NCBI RefSeq assembly: GCF_963576545.1
Contig: NC_083653.1
Coordinates: 15,473,358-15,537,357 of the forward strand
DNA from: Limanda limanda
Lineage: Eukaryota; Chordata; Actinopteri; Pleuronectiformes; Pleuronectidae
DNA: 64,000 nt
Reading direction: 5' to 3'
The translations under genes and the position numbers were made by a program. A model generated the notes under the pieces. The model was not told where the DNA came from. It saw only the letters and a program-made list of their open reading frames with translations, and did not search any database. Shown in pieces: positions 14,139-26,395 of the stretch; position 1 is the first letter of the stretch, and each line of letters starts with the position of its first letter.

Positions 14139-14181
14139 AGAGGATCTTGGGCTCCTATTAAAGATCCTCTTGAATAGGAGC
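14139..14181. repeat. two interlocked inverted repeats
   Basis: 'agaggatctt' at 14139-14148 is the exact reverse complement of 14161-14170, and 'gctcctatt' at 14151-14159 is the exact reverse complement of 14173-14181. The two stems interleave, so either hairpin, or a pseudoknot, can form. The surroundings are very AT-rich. No function is known to me. Confidence 0.6.
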
Positions 14182-15271
14182 AATACTAGATGTGCTAGAT
14201 TGATTTAAAAAAAAAAAAGAAATGCCCTCAATTATAAGAATAGCTCTGTCGTTGCTAGGTCAATTTGAAGTTGAAAGGTAACACACTAACAATTAACGAG
14301 TTAAATATACTTAAATTAAATATATAAATATAAATAAGAACTCTAAACAAAATCTCAGAATAAATCAATATAAATTATAACCCAACTATAATAATTTAAC
14401 ACTAAATAACAGTTTATTGGCTTAATATTATATAATATACAAATTAATGGTCTCCCCATTGCTGTGGCCCTCGCTGCCGGCTGATGTGCTCCACATGGGG
14501 TCAGTCTTACCCGGAGCCTCCCTCTGCTTTCAGATGTGTCCGTGCATTGACAGGTGACTCATTTAGTTTGTCGTGTTGGAATTGTTTTTACGAACATTCG
14601 CTGCAGGTCCCCGTGTGAGAATCCTTTCAGGTGAAATACCGCCTAGCTTCAGGCATTTGTCGACTCCAGCTTGACGCAGCCAACAGCTAACTGTGGACTA
14701 ACCTGCTGTCAGAGCCATGTAAAGCGTGTGCTGTAATGTCGAAATGCAGAAATCAGCATCGTGATTCCGTCTGATAGATACCGACCATGTAAGAAGTGGT
14801 GCCAGTCTGTACCCAAGCCTAGTATACTATATGCAGCTATTTTCAGATTCATGTGTCTAGGTATGTATGTGTGCATCCAAACATGCTTGCACCTTTCTGT
14901 GCGAGTGCCACATTCCACACTTGCAGTATGTGGTCCATGTGCACGGATGTTGCGTACAGTACCAGCCCCCCCCCCCCCTATCCCTCCTCCCCTGCCAGCT
15001 TGACAACAAACACAGACCGGCTTGGCACGACTCGCAAGTTATCTATCTGGCTCCCGTCCCTGTTCTCCGGCACGCTTTTTTTTGTCGAGTCAGAGGAAAC
15101 CATCTGCTGCCCGGTGATAATGGGCGACCGGGGAGGAGGGGACTGGAAATAGGGAGCGCAAATAAAATTGAGGGAAAATGGCAGGCGCTGTCCCAGAACC
15201 TACGGTACCTTCCTGCCTGCCTGCAGCGAGTCTGCCATCTTAATAAACATCCCGTCTGATATCTCCTGGCT

Positions 15272-15273
<2 letters not shown>

Positions 15274-15346
<73 letters not shown>
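15274..15346. repeat. (TG)n microsatellite
   Basis: About 36 TG copies, followed by a short interrupted continuation to 15356. The long open frames across it on both strands are repeat artefacts. Confidence 0.97.
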
Positions 15347-15347
<1 letters not shown>

Positions 15348-16299
15348 TGTGTGTGTCCTTGCGTGTGCGCTCACATGTATTCACACCTGCTCTCAGTGCA
15401 CAAACATACTTCTGTTGTGTGGCTGTGTATATGACTGTGTGTGTATTTTCTATCCAACCTTGATCATTTTCAAGTTGGGATTGTTTCTGAGCCCGAGTTG
15501 ATATGCTGTCAATGTGATGGCGCAGAGAAGAACCATTTCTTTTTTTCTTCATCTCGGTTTTTTTCTCCCCCGGTGCACTAAAAACTATGACAGATGGATT
15601 GGCTCTCAGCACAGAAGAGACAGTTTTTTTCCTCTCTGTTTTGGGTAAATGGGTGGGAGTATTAATGAGAGTGTATTATGAGGCGGGTGCAGGGCTAAAG
15701 GAGAGAAGAAGAGTCAATGTTGTGAGTTAATGAGGAGTTACCAGTGTAGAGGGGAAGGCGAAGCGTGGCTGAAGTGGAATACAGTCGAGCGCACGGAGGA
15801 GAGGAGGCAAAATGCTCATTATAACAAATGGCGGGCTGCAGAATGCAACTCCTCACCTTGAAAACGCTCTGGATTTTCCCTCCCCTAAGTCTCCAGGGCT
15901 CTGGGATGGAATTGAGCGCTTAGGGCATTCTCTGAGTAAACCATTCCAGTTTTCTCTTGTCTGAAGTCGACAGGTTGGAGCTGGACAAAAAGACCTGACA
16001 GCCTGTCTCCCCTCTAAACCCCGCGTCACTCTCCCACTCCATCACGCTGTTTTCTATTTTGCCTTGAGATGTTTCCCTTTCGCTGTTTGTTTTTTCGAGA
16101 TTTCCTTTGCCTCCAGCACTTACAAACTGTCAGGCAACTTTCACCATGGATTTATCGAGGGACACTCGTTGAACTTATCTGCTCTTGTGATATTCTTTTT
16201 AACCAATAGAGCAGATGTTGTGCTCTGCTAAGGTCGTGCAATTTGTTGAAGGCCCCGTAGAGCTCCCACTTTATCACTTTACTCAGCAATTTTTGTATT

Positions 16300-16740
16300 A
16301 TGTTTTTGTGTTTTCCGTCCGTCCATACATCCGTCTGTCCGTATCTACGCCAGTCCCATTATTGTGAACGTGAACACTGAAGAACGCCTTGAATGGAGCT
16401 CTTAGTATCTGGAATAAACATTTACTTGGACCCAAGGATAACTGATTCGATTTTGGTGGTCAAAGGTTTAGTTGGCTTCACAAAGTATGTTTTTTTTCCC
16501 TTGTGAATGCGATTTCTCATCTCTTTCAAATCTGCCATACTGGTTCTCTTGCAATCTTGAATTAACTGGTTGATTTTGGTGGGCAAAGGTCACAGTGACT
16601 TTATATAAAACCTGAAAAAAATGTTGTGTAAAGAGCTTCACTTGTTGTTGGAGGCAGAAAACTGTGGTGCTGTATTTCTGGTTTCTCCAGAAATGGCTTT
16701 GATCCAATTTGCAAAGCTGCACATCAATTCACTGTGATGT
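16300..16740. repeat. dispersed teleost repeat with degenerate internal duplication
   Basis: 'aactgattcgattttggtgg' at about 16440 recurs as 'aactggttgattttggtggg' at 16564, both followed by caaaggt, giving a period near 124 bp. Around them are degenerate blocks such as ttggacccaaggata and a gtccgtccatacatccgtc run. I recognise the order of these blocks (gtccgtccgt, gaacgcc, acttggac..aaggat, ttttggtggtcaaaggtca) as a frequent interspersed repeat of percomorph fishes. Borders are approximate and the family name is not known to me. Confidence 0.6.
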
Positions 16741-17522
16741 GAATAGTTTGGATCGCCGTTTTGTTGTCATGCAGTGAGCTCCCAGTCTGTTGGGGTCTGG
16801 TGGCGATGCTGTTGGAATGCATGATGGCGTGCTTGATGAAGTGGATGGCGGGTCAGCGAGGATAATGGAATTGAAGGGATGGAGGGATCAGCCAGGAGGA
16901 CGCAGGAGGGGCCCGGTGACCAGGTCTTTTCTATTAACTCTGGGGGGCGGCTGGGGTGAGCAGGGGGAATCAGGCTTGGCTCTGCCCTCGCTCCTGCCTG
17001 GTTGTTAGGCCCAGCTTCCAAGCTGCAGATAGGGAGAGCAAATATTGCTCAGGGGTCCAGTGGTGATTAACCCTGTGTTTTCATCAGCCTGGGCTTGCCC
17101 GATAACATTTCTTACTCCCCTACCAGAGCAGAAATATTAGAGATATGGCTCCAAAGAAAGGCTTAGAGAACTCTCATTTTGGTTTGGTGAAGTTGAAAGG
17201 AATTTGCCACTCTGTAAAAATAAACAATATATATTTATTGTCACCTAGCCGTAGCTTTTTATTTTCTGTTAGAAATTACCCTTTTCCCTGCAAAAAAAAG
17301 GTGTTTTTTTCTGTTTACTCTATTTGCTGCATTTGTGATCAGAATTACTCCTCTCCCTTAAATGAACACAATGTTTAATTCATTGCAAAAATTAAGTTTA
17401 AATTGATTCCACGCTAGAAAGTCAATTGTTATTACTTTCTAAAAAGAGAAATATTGGTCTTTCTCCACAGACTCTTGAGGCCGTAAACACGATTCTCCCC
17501 CCCCTGCTTCCCATTATATATA

Positions 17523-17564
17523 GGCTGTAATCAGCACTCAGTCACTCAGTGCTGATTATACGCC
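17523..17564. other. short near-perfect hairpin
   Basis: 'taatcagcact' (17528-17538) and 'agtgctgatta' (17548-17558) form an 11-bp perfect stem around a 9-nt loop. Outer ggc/gcc pairs add length with a small internal loop. It sits 222 bp upstream of the next exon. It is too short for a typical microRNA precursor, and no role can be assigned. Confidence 0.55.
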
Positions 17565-17785
17565 ATGCTCCATCATTCTCACTTCAATACCTTTAAGAAC
17601 AATTCAGAGGGCTGGGATTTTCTGCGTTGTTTTCATTCAATCTAATGAATTAACTATTGTACTTAAACCATAGTTCTTGATGACATTGATTTTAGGGTTA
17701 TTTACAAAGAAGGTGCATATTTAGGTGTTTGTTCTTTCCCCTCATATAATTCTCTAATAAGTGATTTTCTGTTCCCGCTGTGCAG

Positions 17786-17933
17786 GTCTCTGGTTTGTCA
17801 CCCGGTGATAACCAGACCCCAGGACTGCTGCTGGCTCCGGGGGTGAGGTGGGGACAGACGCCCATCAACCAGCTCACACCGTGGGACACCGATGAGCCCC
17901 CTGCCAAGCAACATCGAGACAGCGAGCCCACCG
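17786..17933 (+). CDS. KLHL29: KLHL29 coding exon, N-terminal conserved block (internal exon)
   Basis: This internal coding exon encodes 49 codons plus one base of the KLHL29 N-terminal region. The diagnostic stretch is GVRWGQTPINQLTPWDTDEP, followed by PAKQHRDSEPTG; this RWGQTPINQ..TPWDTDEPP.KQ block is specific to KLHL29 as I know it. Its function is unknown and it lies ahead of all folded family domains. The acceptor is gctgtgcag at 17785 after a pyrimidine-rich tract; the donor is ccg|gtaatg with GT at 17934. The reading frame starts in phase 0 and leaves one base (g), completed as Gly by the next exon. There is no in-frame ATG with good context, so it is not a first coding exon. The vertebrate gene has many exons spread over a very long interval, consistent with this spacing. 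Confidence 0.93.
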
Positions 17934-20900
17934 GTAATGAATCTCACACACTCACACGCACACGCACAAGCACACATAAACACAAGCATGTATAAGTACT
18001 GACAGACACCTTCACACACACACTGGTTCCACAGGATGGGAGCTTAAGGGGATATAAGTTTTGCATCATCTGTATGCCTGCACACGGCAGATTTAACCCT
18101 GTACGTGGAGCACTCACTTTCACACACATGCTCACCCGAGACCGCTCTGGCCATCTACGCTAGCCTCCAATGCTAATGAGGCAACTTGACTGCCTTGCCC
18201 TACATAAAATACATGCTTGCCTTCACGACATGCATACTTTACATATGCAATCATGCATAATGCACGTACACAAGCGCCATCTTTACATACAGCAGAGTAG
18301 TTATACATATAATTATAGAAGCATCACAGTTATATTAGGAAGTTTAAAAAAACTACTATTTTGTTCCCTCACCAGCCGCACCGCCTCCCACCACCGCCAC
18401 TCTGCTCTCATTGTATTGTTCTTGTTAATGTTATTGTGTCACTAGCTGAAGCTGATTTAGTCTAAATTAAACCTTTGAAGTGAAACTCTGACAGTCTCCA
18501 CCAGGTCTAATTTAGACGTCGGCCTTATTCGGTGCAAGCTAACACTAACGAGTTAAGCCAATGTTCGTGTTTTTTACTCAGTTGCTTTCCTTCATTTCCT
18601 TTCCCCTGCATCTGCCGCCTGCTCATCACAAATCTGTCTCATTCAAGAATAATGCTGGCGCGAACTTGTTCCAGCGGAAATTCTGGCTCAACAAATCCAG
18701 ATTGTAGACAGCTGTTACTCTGTGGCAGCAAAGCATCACGCTGAAAAAACACGTTTCAACTCTGCTACTGCCTTTTCAGCTCGCCTCCTAATTATAACGC
18801 AGATATCTTACAAAGCCAAGAGAAGCATTTGGAGGCGCTCCTGTGATGGAATGATGCGGTTGTGATAGTGACAATGTGGCGCCCGGTCTTTCTCTCCTGT
18901 TGTGCTCCCTCCTGCCGTGTGGCCACAGACCCCCTGCTGTGCATTGAGGGTCGGGCTGAATCGGCCTTGACAATCCTGAGACCTTATATTGTGTAATTGA
19001 GCGAGACTGCGCTCCAAGCTCACCCCCCCTCCCACTGCCGCAGCTCCTACACACACACACACACCAAAGCATGGATTGAGGTGCGAGCAGAGTGAGATGT
19101 CACCGACCCGGCACGCTGTCGCATATGACACTCAAATCCGAGCATAGTGTTGCATATTGATTTGCGTGTGTGCGCTTTTCCGAACTGTCACTGGCGTTTG
19201 CAACGAAGCCAGCTTCCCTTCCACACTTCACTGAGCTGTGTTGCCAGAAAGTTCTCTGCCAACTGTGCCAGAATTAATCAACGATTTCTTTCAACGGAAA
19301 CTTCAGTGTTCTGTCGGTGGCAGAAAGTTTGACTTTGGGAAATAAGTTTTGTTTCTACTTTGGTCGCCTTGTACGAAAATAGTTTGGTTCCATGTTTTGG
19401 GTTAAAGTCAATTGGGGAGTAAAAACATATAAAACGTTGAGCTTTTTATAGGCAAACTTGCAACTTTAAGAAACCATGTTAATTCTTAGATCCGAGGCGA
19501 TATTCAAAAACATGTACTTTATTTTGTTGACTTCGCAGGTGAATCCTATACATGTCGGCCATTGCTGCGTCATCTTAATGAAATGTCTCTCTAATTACTT
19601 TCCTCTGGTAAAAGATGTAGGAAATGTTGAAGGACAAGAACATTGAACTGGAGGACACATAGAATGTGTATGTAATAATTTCTATTGAATGCCATCGCTG
19701 AGGTAAAACCTTGAATGATTATGTGATATTAATATATTATATGAGCCCATTTGATTCTAGCACTTTTTATCAAGATGAGCTACAAAAGAGAGCAAGTGAA
19801 ATGCTGTGTTGGTGCCCATTAGCTCAATGACATGTGAATAGTAAACTGAATTGGCCTCTCCTCTCGAGGCTCCTGATCCCACCCTCTCCTCTCCTCTCTC
19901 TTTCTTTTCTTCTGTCGCTCTTTATTCGCTCTCTCCCTCTCCGTCCCTCTCACTATTGTACTAGCAAGGCTGGTATTATGAATAACGTGGGCTTATTTCT
20001 TTTTTTTCTTACTTAGCTTTTTGCATGCTTTGATTTAGCCTTTGGCCCGTTGGCAGAGTGATGGGCTATTTTTGGAGCTTGGACTATGGCAGGAGGAGCA
20101 GAGGGAGATGGGGGTGTGAGCAAATCAGGGAGGGAGGGAGGGAGGGAGGGGGGGAGGGAGACGGCGCTCAGGTCCAATATGGCCACGTCTTCTAAGCACA
20201 GCCTCAGCATCCAACGCCTCAGGGTAGGGAAATGATTGGCTCAGAGTGTCTGGGTAAACACAGGCTCCAACGTAGATATTAGTGCAGACTGCCACATGCA
20301 CTGAGCAAGTTTACTTTCGGAAGAGCATTTTTGTTCATCCAGCGGAAAAACAAATAGTTCAATCTTATTATGGTGTTGATCTTGTGTGCAGATCTTTACA
20401 TTGCTTGAATCTTCATGTTTTTGTCACGAGTCATAAACAAACTCTGACCGAAGCAGATCAGCTTTGTGGTGCATTGTGGTGTGGAGTGGTGCAATCTTCA
20501 ACTGTGGTTTTCTTCCTCTTTTTTAATCATCTGATTCCAGATTTTGAATCAGAACCCTGCACTTGTTTACTAAAATATTAGGGAACTAATTACCTAAACC
20601 TTCTCATTGCTTTACCTGCCTACCTACCTACCGTCGTGCTAACTGTCTTTGAACACGTCTTCTTCTTACAACAGTCCTCAGCAACTGGTGCAAAAATGAT
20701 TGGTTCCGCCAGATCATTTTGATTATTTTGTATTCACCGTATCAGACTCAAACAGACATTCATTCAATCCAATTACAACATTTGTTTTTTTTTAGCTGCA
20801 ATGCTTGAATAACAGAGCTTTGGTATTGCTTAACAGATCTCTGACACATCTGAATTGCAATGTATGAAATATAACAAAACTTCAGTTACAAAATTAAACA

Positions 20901-21171
20901 ATAATAATGAAATTCAGTTTCACTTCATGAAAAACAATGAATCATTGCAGACAACGTCCAGCACACACACAATAATAAGGGACTCACTAATGACAAGGAA
21001 TAATTCTAAACCGGCTCAGGAACATTAACACTGGAAAAAATAAAATAACCCATTTCAAGATTGCCATTTTATGTCCTCTGAAATGGATTTTTGGAATGGG
21101 CACTGAACTCCTGGTTAAAAAGTTTGGTAAAATATAGATTATTTTCTATTCTTTGCCTGTTTGTCCATCAG
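17934..21171 (+). other. KLHL29: KLHL29 intron (3.2 kb)
   Basis: Bounded by the ccg|gtaatg donor and the ttgtccatcag acceptor. It contains a G-quadruplex-prone GGGA array at 20128-20160 and AT-rich sequence from 20580 to 21150. No additional exon was recognised. Confidence 0.9.
20128..20160 (+). repeat. (GGGA)n tract, G-quadruplex motif
   Basis: Five GGGA/GGAG units run into a G7 tract and another GGGAGGG. This gives at least four G3 runs separated by single adenines, which meets the usual intramolecular G-quadruplex pattern on the plus (transcribed-RNA-like) strand. Confidence 0.75.
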
Positions 21172-21684
21172 GTCCCGGGTCCTGGGCTGCACCGGTTGCC
21201 GCGGTGAGCCAGCCCAGCCTCCTGCCCCACTCCTACGCCCTCCCTCATCCGCCGTCCTTCAACCACAGTGTGACCGCGCAGTCGCCGATCATAGGAGTAA
21301 CCGCATCCATGCAGACGCCAATGCCCCCGCAACACCCGCTCATGACCGCCCACTTCCAGCTGACGCCGCATTCCACACAGCAGCCGCCCTCCATGGTCCT
21401 GAGCATGCCTCCGTACCACTCGGCTCTGCCCACCATGGCACCGTCCATCCTCGCTGCCCAGGCCAACCACGTGGTTCACCCGTGCCCTCACAGCGTAATG
21501 GGCAACGGCCACCTAACCTCTCACCTCATCCAGCCCCCCGCCCTGCCGATGACCAATGGACAGGCAGCAGCGGCGCTGGCCCAAAACACAGCTGCAGACA
21601 ATCAGGACGCTCCCAACGGGCTGCAAATGCTGCGGACGGTCGGGAGGGGGAAGTACGAGTTCAGCGACCCGGGACATCCCAAAG
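21172..21684 (+). CDS. KLHL29: KLHL29 coding exon, Pro/Ala/His-rich linker
   Basis: The exon encodes about 171 residues of a low-complexity segment rich in Pro, Ala, His, Gln and Met, with blocks such as SQPSLLPHSYALPHPPSF and SPIIGVTASMQTP that match the KLHL29 pattern. It closes with the conserved GLQMLRTVGRGKYEFSDPGH, which leads into the BTB domain. The segment is probably disordered. The acceptor is ttgtccatcag at 21171; the donor is aaag|gtaagc with GT at 21685. The split Gly codon from the previous exon is completed here, and one base (g) passes to the next exon. At 513 nt with phase 1 on both sides it is a symmetric exon, so skipping it would keep the frame. It is clearly more GC- and CpG-rich than the flanking introns. 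Reading through the donor would give an unrelated tail to a stop at 21827. Confidence 0.95.
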
Positions 21685-24600
21685 GTAAGCGCAGCCAGCC
21701 TCAGCGGACGCTTCCAGCACAGGAGGCTTTCATAATTTTTTTTTTAGAATCGCTCTCCTCCAGATACAGAACCTGTCATGCCAAACTTTCAGAGGCTAAA
21801 TCAAAGCAGATCTGTTCTGCAATCTGAGCTCAGAAGTGAATCCAAGCCGGGGTAGGTGTCAGGTATTAAATCAATGTAGTCTTAGCTCTCTCCTCCTCGT
21901 GACCTCCCCTTATGTGAGGCCTTGCTGGAATGAAATACATAGGCCTCTGCCCTCTGCCTGTATACCAGAGCAGCTTCGATGCCAACAGTCGTAAACAAGG
22001 CCACAGACACTCAAAGCAACGGGTTGTTAAAACACAACTTGCAACCAGAGCTAATTCACTTCAGCTCCTCCAAGGTCAGAGAGTAGAGAAGTTCACCTGC
22101 TGCGGCACGGAGACATGTGCAGGGACCTGTGGATCCCAACACGTCTTAAATTGACTTTTTGATATTCAAGGTCTTAAAATATTTGGAAAGGTAGGGGGTG
22201 GCATTAAATCTGATCTGGGTATTTTATATTCCACATCAATGACCATCTCTGCCACATCCAATACCTAGGTGATTGTGACGGCAGTAGGCTGTGTGGCTGT
22301 GATCTGCATTTAAAACTACACCAAGGACGTGATTATCCAGATTTTGATATCACTGGCACTGGCCCTCGATAAAGTTTTGAAGACATTCAGTTTGTCGCTG
22401 CTATTGATTTGCTATTGGTTTAGCTGTACGGACTAAGGATGACTAGGAAAAGCCTTCAGGCATAGCTACCAGTCATCAGGCAGCTTTCAGCACATTCTCT
22501 CCGTCCACCACGTTGATTTATGAGAGAGGCGGGGGCGTGTGCGTGTGTGTTAATTGGAACCTTATTTCAGGTTTCGTGTGGTGAGCAAAATTTCGCGGGT
22601 AATTTTAGGAGCAGCTGCAGAGGCTAGAAAGAAATATGCGAAGCCTTTGTAACGACCTGGTTTTCTGCTTTAATTCACCATAAGATGCAATCTGATCTCT
22701 TAAGTCACAAACTTATTGTAGACAAACCTAATGTGCTTCATGTGGTAGCACAGAAAACAGTAATGATCATTTGTGTCTCTTCTAAATACCCATAAAAGTG
22801 GAAGGGAAATGTGGTCATATGCTTGGAAGGACACTCAAGTGTTATAGATATATACACGAAAAAGGGAAATAAGTCTTTGCTGCAGCTGACAGCAGTGTGT
22901 ACCACATGGTTACATTTGCTGAGAAAATGTATATCCGCATTAATTTTGCAATGAATGATTGCTTTAAAACGCAACATTTACCATGAATTCACTAGATCTT
23001 GAAAGAATATTACATTTTCTTTGTTTAGGTTTGAAAAGTGTCTTTAAAGTCTTACAATTTGAGTTACAAAAAGTGTTCTTGGACTTCTACAAACCTGCAG
23101 TATCGCCTATAGTGGATTCTTTAAGAAGAAGTACATGTCGTCCTGGTTTCAAACTGCTGCACAAAGGCAGCATCTTATATCGCCGCTGCTCTGAAATTGC
23201 TTGGAAGTGTGTCAGGTTTATCTTTTCCTGCTCGTAGTTTCGAGGCTCACGAGGCCTACACTAAACACAAGAGAGGAAGAGCTTTCAGTCCCTGCCCTCA
23301 CATCTCTCAGGGAATCGTTTGAAGCCTTGTTGACTCGCACCGTGTTTGTGAAGGTGCTCCGCCGCTCCGGCTTCACGCCCGCGAGTCTGCGAGCCGTAAA
23401 TTGGTGTTTGGTTTAACCTTGGAGTTTATGGCGCAGGGCGCGGGAAACAGATGCTCGCAATCCCCCGACCAATTTTCGCATTTAATGAAGCTTTTAATTT
23501 AGGTTTAGATTGTTTTCTTTTTCCCGACTCATTTTGATCAATAAAATGTGTGCAAATGAACTTGTAGATTGCAGAAAAGCAATTATTTTGGGTGGGCTGC
23601 CGGAGATATATTGAAATCAGGTAGAATTGGAAACGGATAATTAGTCGAGCTTGTCGGCTCGGTCTGGCCTCCGTCAAGCGAGAGCTAGAATAGACTGTCG
23701 TGATCCATTAACCATCTACATGTCAAAATCTGTTGACCTTCATCTCACAAGCCGAGGAATCTGGAGTTTAATTTTAATTACAGTATTTATAAAGACCAAT
23801 TTGAAAGGGAAGGAAACAGGATGCAGGGTTATAAAAGTAATTCATATGAAGATGAATTTATTACATTCAGTTTGTATGGTTACATTTTGTCAGCTGCTGT
23901 ATTTCAAAGGCAGGAGGGAAAACATCCCCGTGTCAGTTTCTAGACATCATCCATACTTGAAACCTGGTGCAGCCTTCTATGAAGGTCAAACTGCAAATGG
24001 AGGCACTTGAATCCCAAATCTCCTGCACTATTTTTTATCCACCGCTGTTTACCAGTGCATCAACGTTTGTAAGCATGCCATTGGGGCAATAACGCAAGGA
24101 CAGTGGCAATAGGAAAAAAAGTCGAGCGCTATGAAAATTCGCAGCCATGACGTCTTTCCAGCAGACCTGCCTGCTGACAGGAATACTTAACTTTGCCGCC
24201 GTAATAACAACAATGTCACCCTGCATGCCCTTCCCCTCAGCCTCAGCTCACTGCTGTTGTTCTGTCTCTGCGTTGGTATCTCTCTGATTATCTCTGTCTG
24301 CTGCTTCCTGTCTCTCTCCTTCCTTTCCTTCTGCCTTATCGCCCACTCCAAGAAGTCACGAATCCCAAGCTCCCACAGGTCTTATGCATTCTGTTTCAAA
24401 TCAATTAACGCTGCATATCTCTGTGGCGATGGGCGCCTACTGTTCTGCTTCACCGGCATAGTGGTAAAATATGGAGGGTGGAACCTCCCGCGACCTGCAT
24501 TCTGGCTCGCTTCTGTAACAATGATCTTGCAATTTTTTGCGCATACTTTTCAAAAAAGAAGAGACCGAAACATAGGTGACAGGAGAAGAAAAGTGAAAAG

Positions 24601-24839
24601 ATGGGAAAGCATCTGCAGGTTAGAGGTCGGTGTTTCTGCAGTCCTCTAATGACTGATGTGAGGTTGGCAAATCTGATCCCAGGGCAGTGATTGCGGGCTA
24701 CGCTCATGTCGGATATAAAAGTCTAGGACACACACCAACTGGTCACAGGATTTTATTTCAGTAACTTGTTATAAAATTGCTCATTGTCCAGCGCATCACA
24801 CACAAGACTCCTGCATGGGTCCATTTTGGTTAAATACCT

Positions 24840-25075
24840 GCAACCGGCACACCTGCCAAGATCCATCCCGGACCCGACCCATTGCCCGTAATTATCACCA
24901 AGTCAAATCTGGACCCGCCCAGACCAGTTAACATACAAACACACATGATACAAACACATATGTCACTCACTTTAAATGGGTTATGGCCTCCCTGTCCTCT
25001 CGTTGTGGTGGTTGAGTTGTGTTCTCGGAAAATATCCTGAATTGCCTTTGCCGCAGCTGTCAATGTTTTTGCCTG
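24840..25075 (-). mobile_element. possible DNA-transposon relic
   Basis: On the minus strand the stretch reads 'gggtcgggtccgggatggat' next to gcgggtccagattt, a style of GC-rich repeated gggtc motif that I associate with fish hAT-like elements. Just upstream on that strand is an open frame with AAAKAIQDIFREHNSTTTTR that ends at a consensus donor (aaa|gtgagtg). No catalytic domain is visible. The identity is uncertain. Confidence 0.25.
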
Positions 25076-26147
25076 CGGGTGTTTAGTTCACTTTGACCTG
25101 TGGATTTATATTAAAAAATAAATGGAATAAATGAGGTAGTCACTGTCCGACAGGTGGGACTTTGCTTGAATAGCTGATGAATTATTATCCTGCAATAGAT
25201 CTAGCAAATGCTCTGGCCCAAATCCACGCATTATTTAACGTGACAATGCCCATTGTGCCTGTGGTTGTTTTCACACCATGAGACTGCACAGTAATACTTT
25301 CTAGTGACGGTCAAAACCTGGTCAAGCGTCTCACGCCGGGGGGGTTTCAGCAGTGATTATTTGACGAGCAGTTTAAACACCAACACCGCTACTTGGATGA
25401 TTGTGTTGCCGAATGAACAAAAGTTTGAGCCGGCAGCCACGACTCTCATAAGCACTGATGTGCAATGGAGGTTTTTGGCACTTTTTTTTTTTTTTGATGG
25501 CAAAGGCCTGGATCTTGGAGTAGCTGACAGAGCTCTTCCTCCCTTAATCCAGCTGCACAACAGACCGCTGTGCGTGTGTGCGCACAACTTCTTGGGTGTG
25601 ACTGCATGGATGTTTGGTCAGATGTCAGCTCCACAGCCTCAGAGCCAAGCACCACAGTGACAGAAATCACACTCCGTGTTTGATTTGGCTTTCCCTTCAA
25701 AGGGAGCAATTTGTCTTCGCTCTGCATCAGTGGGCACATCAACAACTGTGTGCTCCTCGGTCTGCGTGGCTGTGTGTATTTGTCATATTCGCCTGTGCTT
25801 GTGTTTACTGTGTATGGTGTGTTTGTGTACGTCTTCTCACATGCCATATGTTTGTGTGGCCATGTGTGAGGATTCCCGCAGAGCAGCTTGAAGGCAGCTT
25901 TAACCTCATCACCTACTGTGATATGTCAGTCACTGAGCTGTGATCTGCCTACCTAGTTTCTCCATCCACAGCAGGGCTTTTTCCTAATACCTGCCTGTCA
26001 AAGTGCACACATCAAACTGCTGCCATCTTGCCATCTTGTTAATTTCCCTCACACCACCTGCTCTCCAGTACATTTTGTCTTCATCTTCTCTTTATTTCCC
26101 TCAACCTCGGTTCTTATCATAATAACAGTATTTTACCAAGCTACCGA

Positions 26148-26395
26148 TCGTTAAGCCCCTTTTTCCACTGGTCAAAAAACCCACTAACATCCATTAGCAT
26201 CTGGCTTTAGTCTGCAACGGGAATGGATTCAATCGACATTCATTCCCGCGTAGACGCAGGTTTTTCATCAGCTCTGATCGGCACTGATGGAAACGTGACA
26301 CCCCGGTGAATTCGCTAATTTGGCAAGACGGCGAGATGAGGGAGCTCCTTTGTTTCCAGGACATTTATGACGTCAAACATGATAAACTGGGGGAA
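26148..26395. repeat. possible MITE-like repeat remnant
   Basis: The stretch opens with 'cccctttttccactggtc' and continues with a CpG-containing unique-looking segment, resembling the ends of short non-autonomous DNA elements in fishes. It also contains a perfect CRE (TGACGTCA) at 26368-26375. No terminal inverted repeat was confirmed by eye. Confidence 0.2.

Larger units (their letters stand above)
1..17785 (+). other. KLHL29: intron sequence upstream of the first recognised KLHL29 exon
   Basis: No coding exon could be supported in this 17.8-kb stretch on either strand. The open frames present are short, lack recognisable domains and often run through simple repeats. It ends in a good acceptor (pyrimidine-rich tract, then gctgtgcag) at 17785, and the exon that follows starts in phase 0, so coding exons must precede it. 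I searched for the conserved KLHL29 N-terminal start and did not see it, so it probably lies left of the window. The stretch holds microsatellites at 4524, 9969 and 15274, a C21 tract at 9409, fish repeat remnants near 1840, 7555 and 16380, a CpG cluster around 11500-11740, interlocked inverted repeats at 14139-14181 and a hairpin at 17523. That it is KLHL29 intron rather than partly intergenic is an inference. Confidence 0.7.

Noticed and set aside
15043..15612. 189-codon minus-strand open frame
   Set aside because: A third of it is His-Thr from the TG/CA microsatellite at 15274; the rest has no recognisable domain.
20045..20075. tRNA A-box-like 'ttggcagagtgatggg'
   Set aside because: No B box at a suitable distance and no cloverleaf pairing, so neither a tRNA nor a tRNA-derived SINE is supported.
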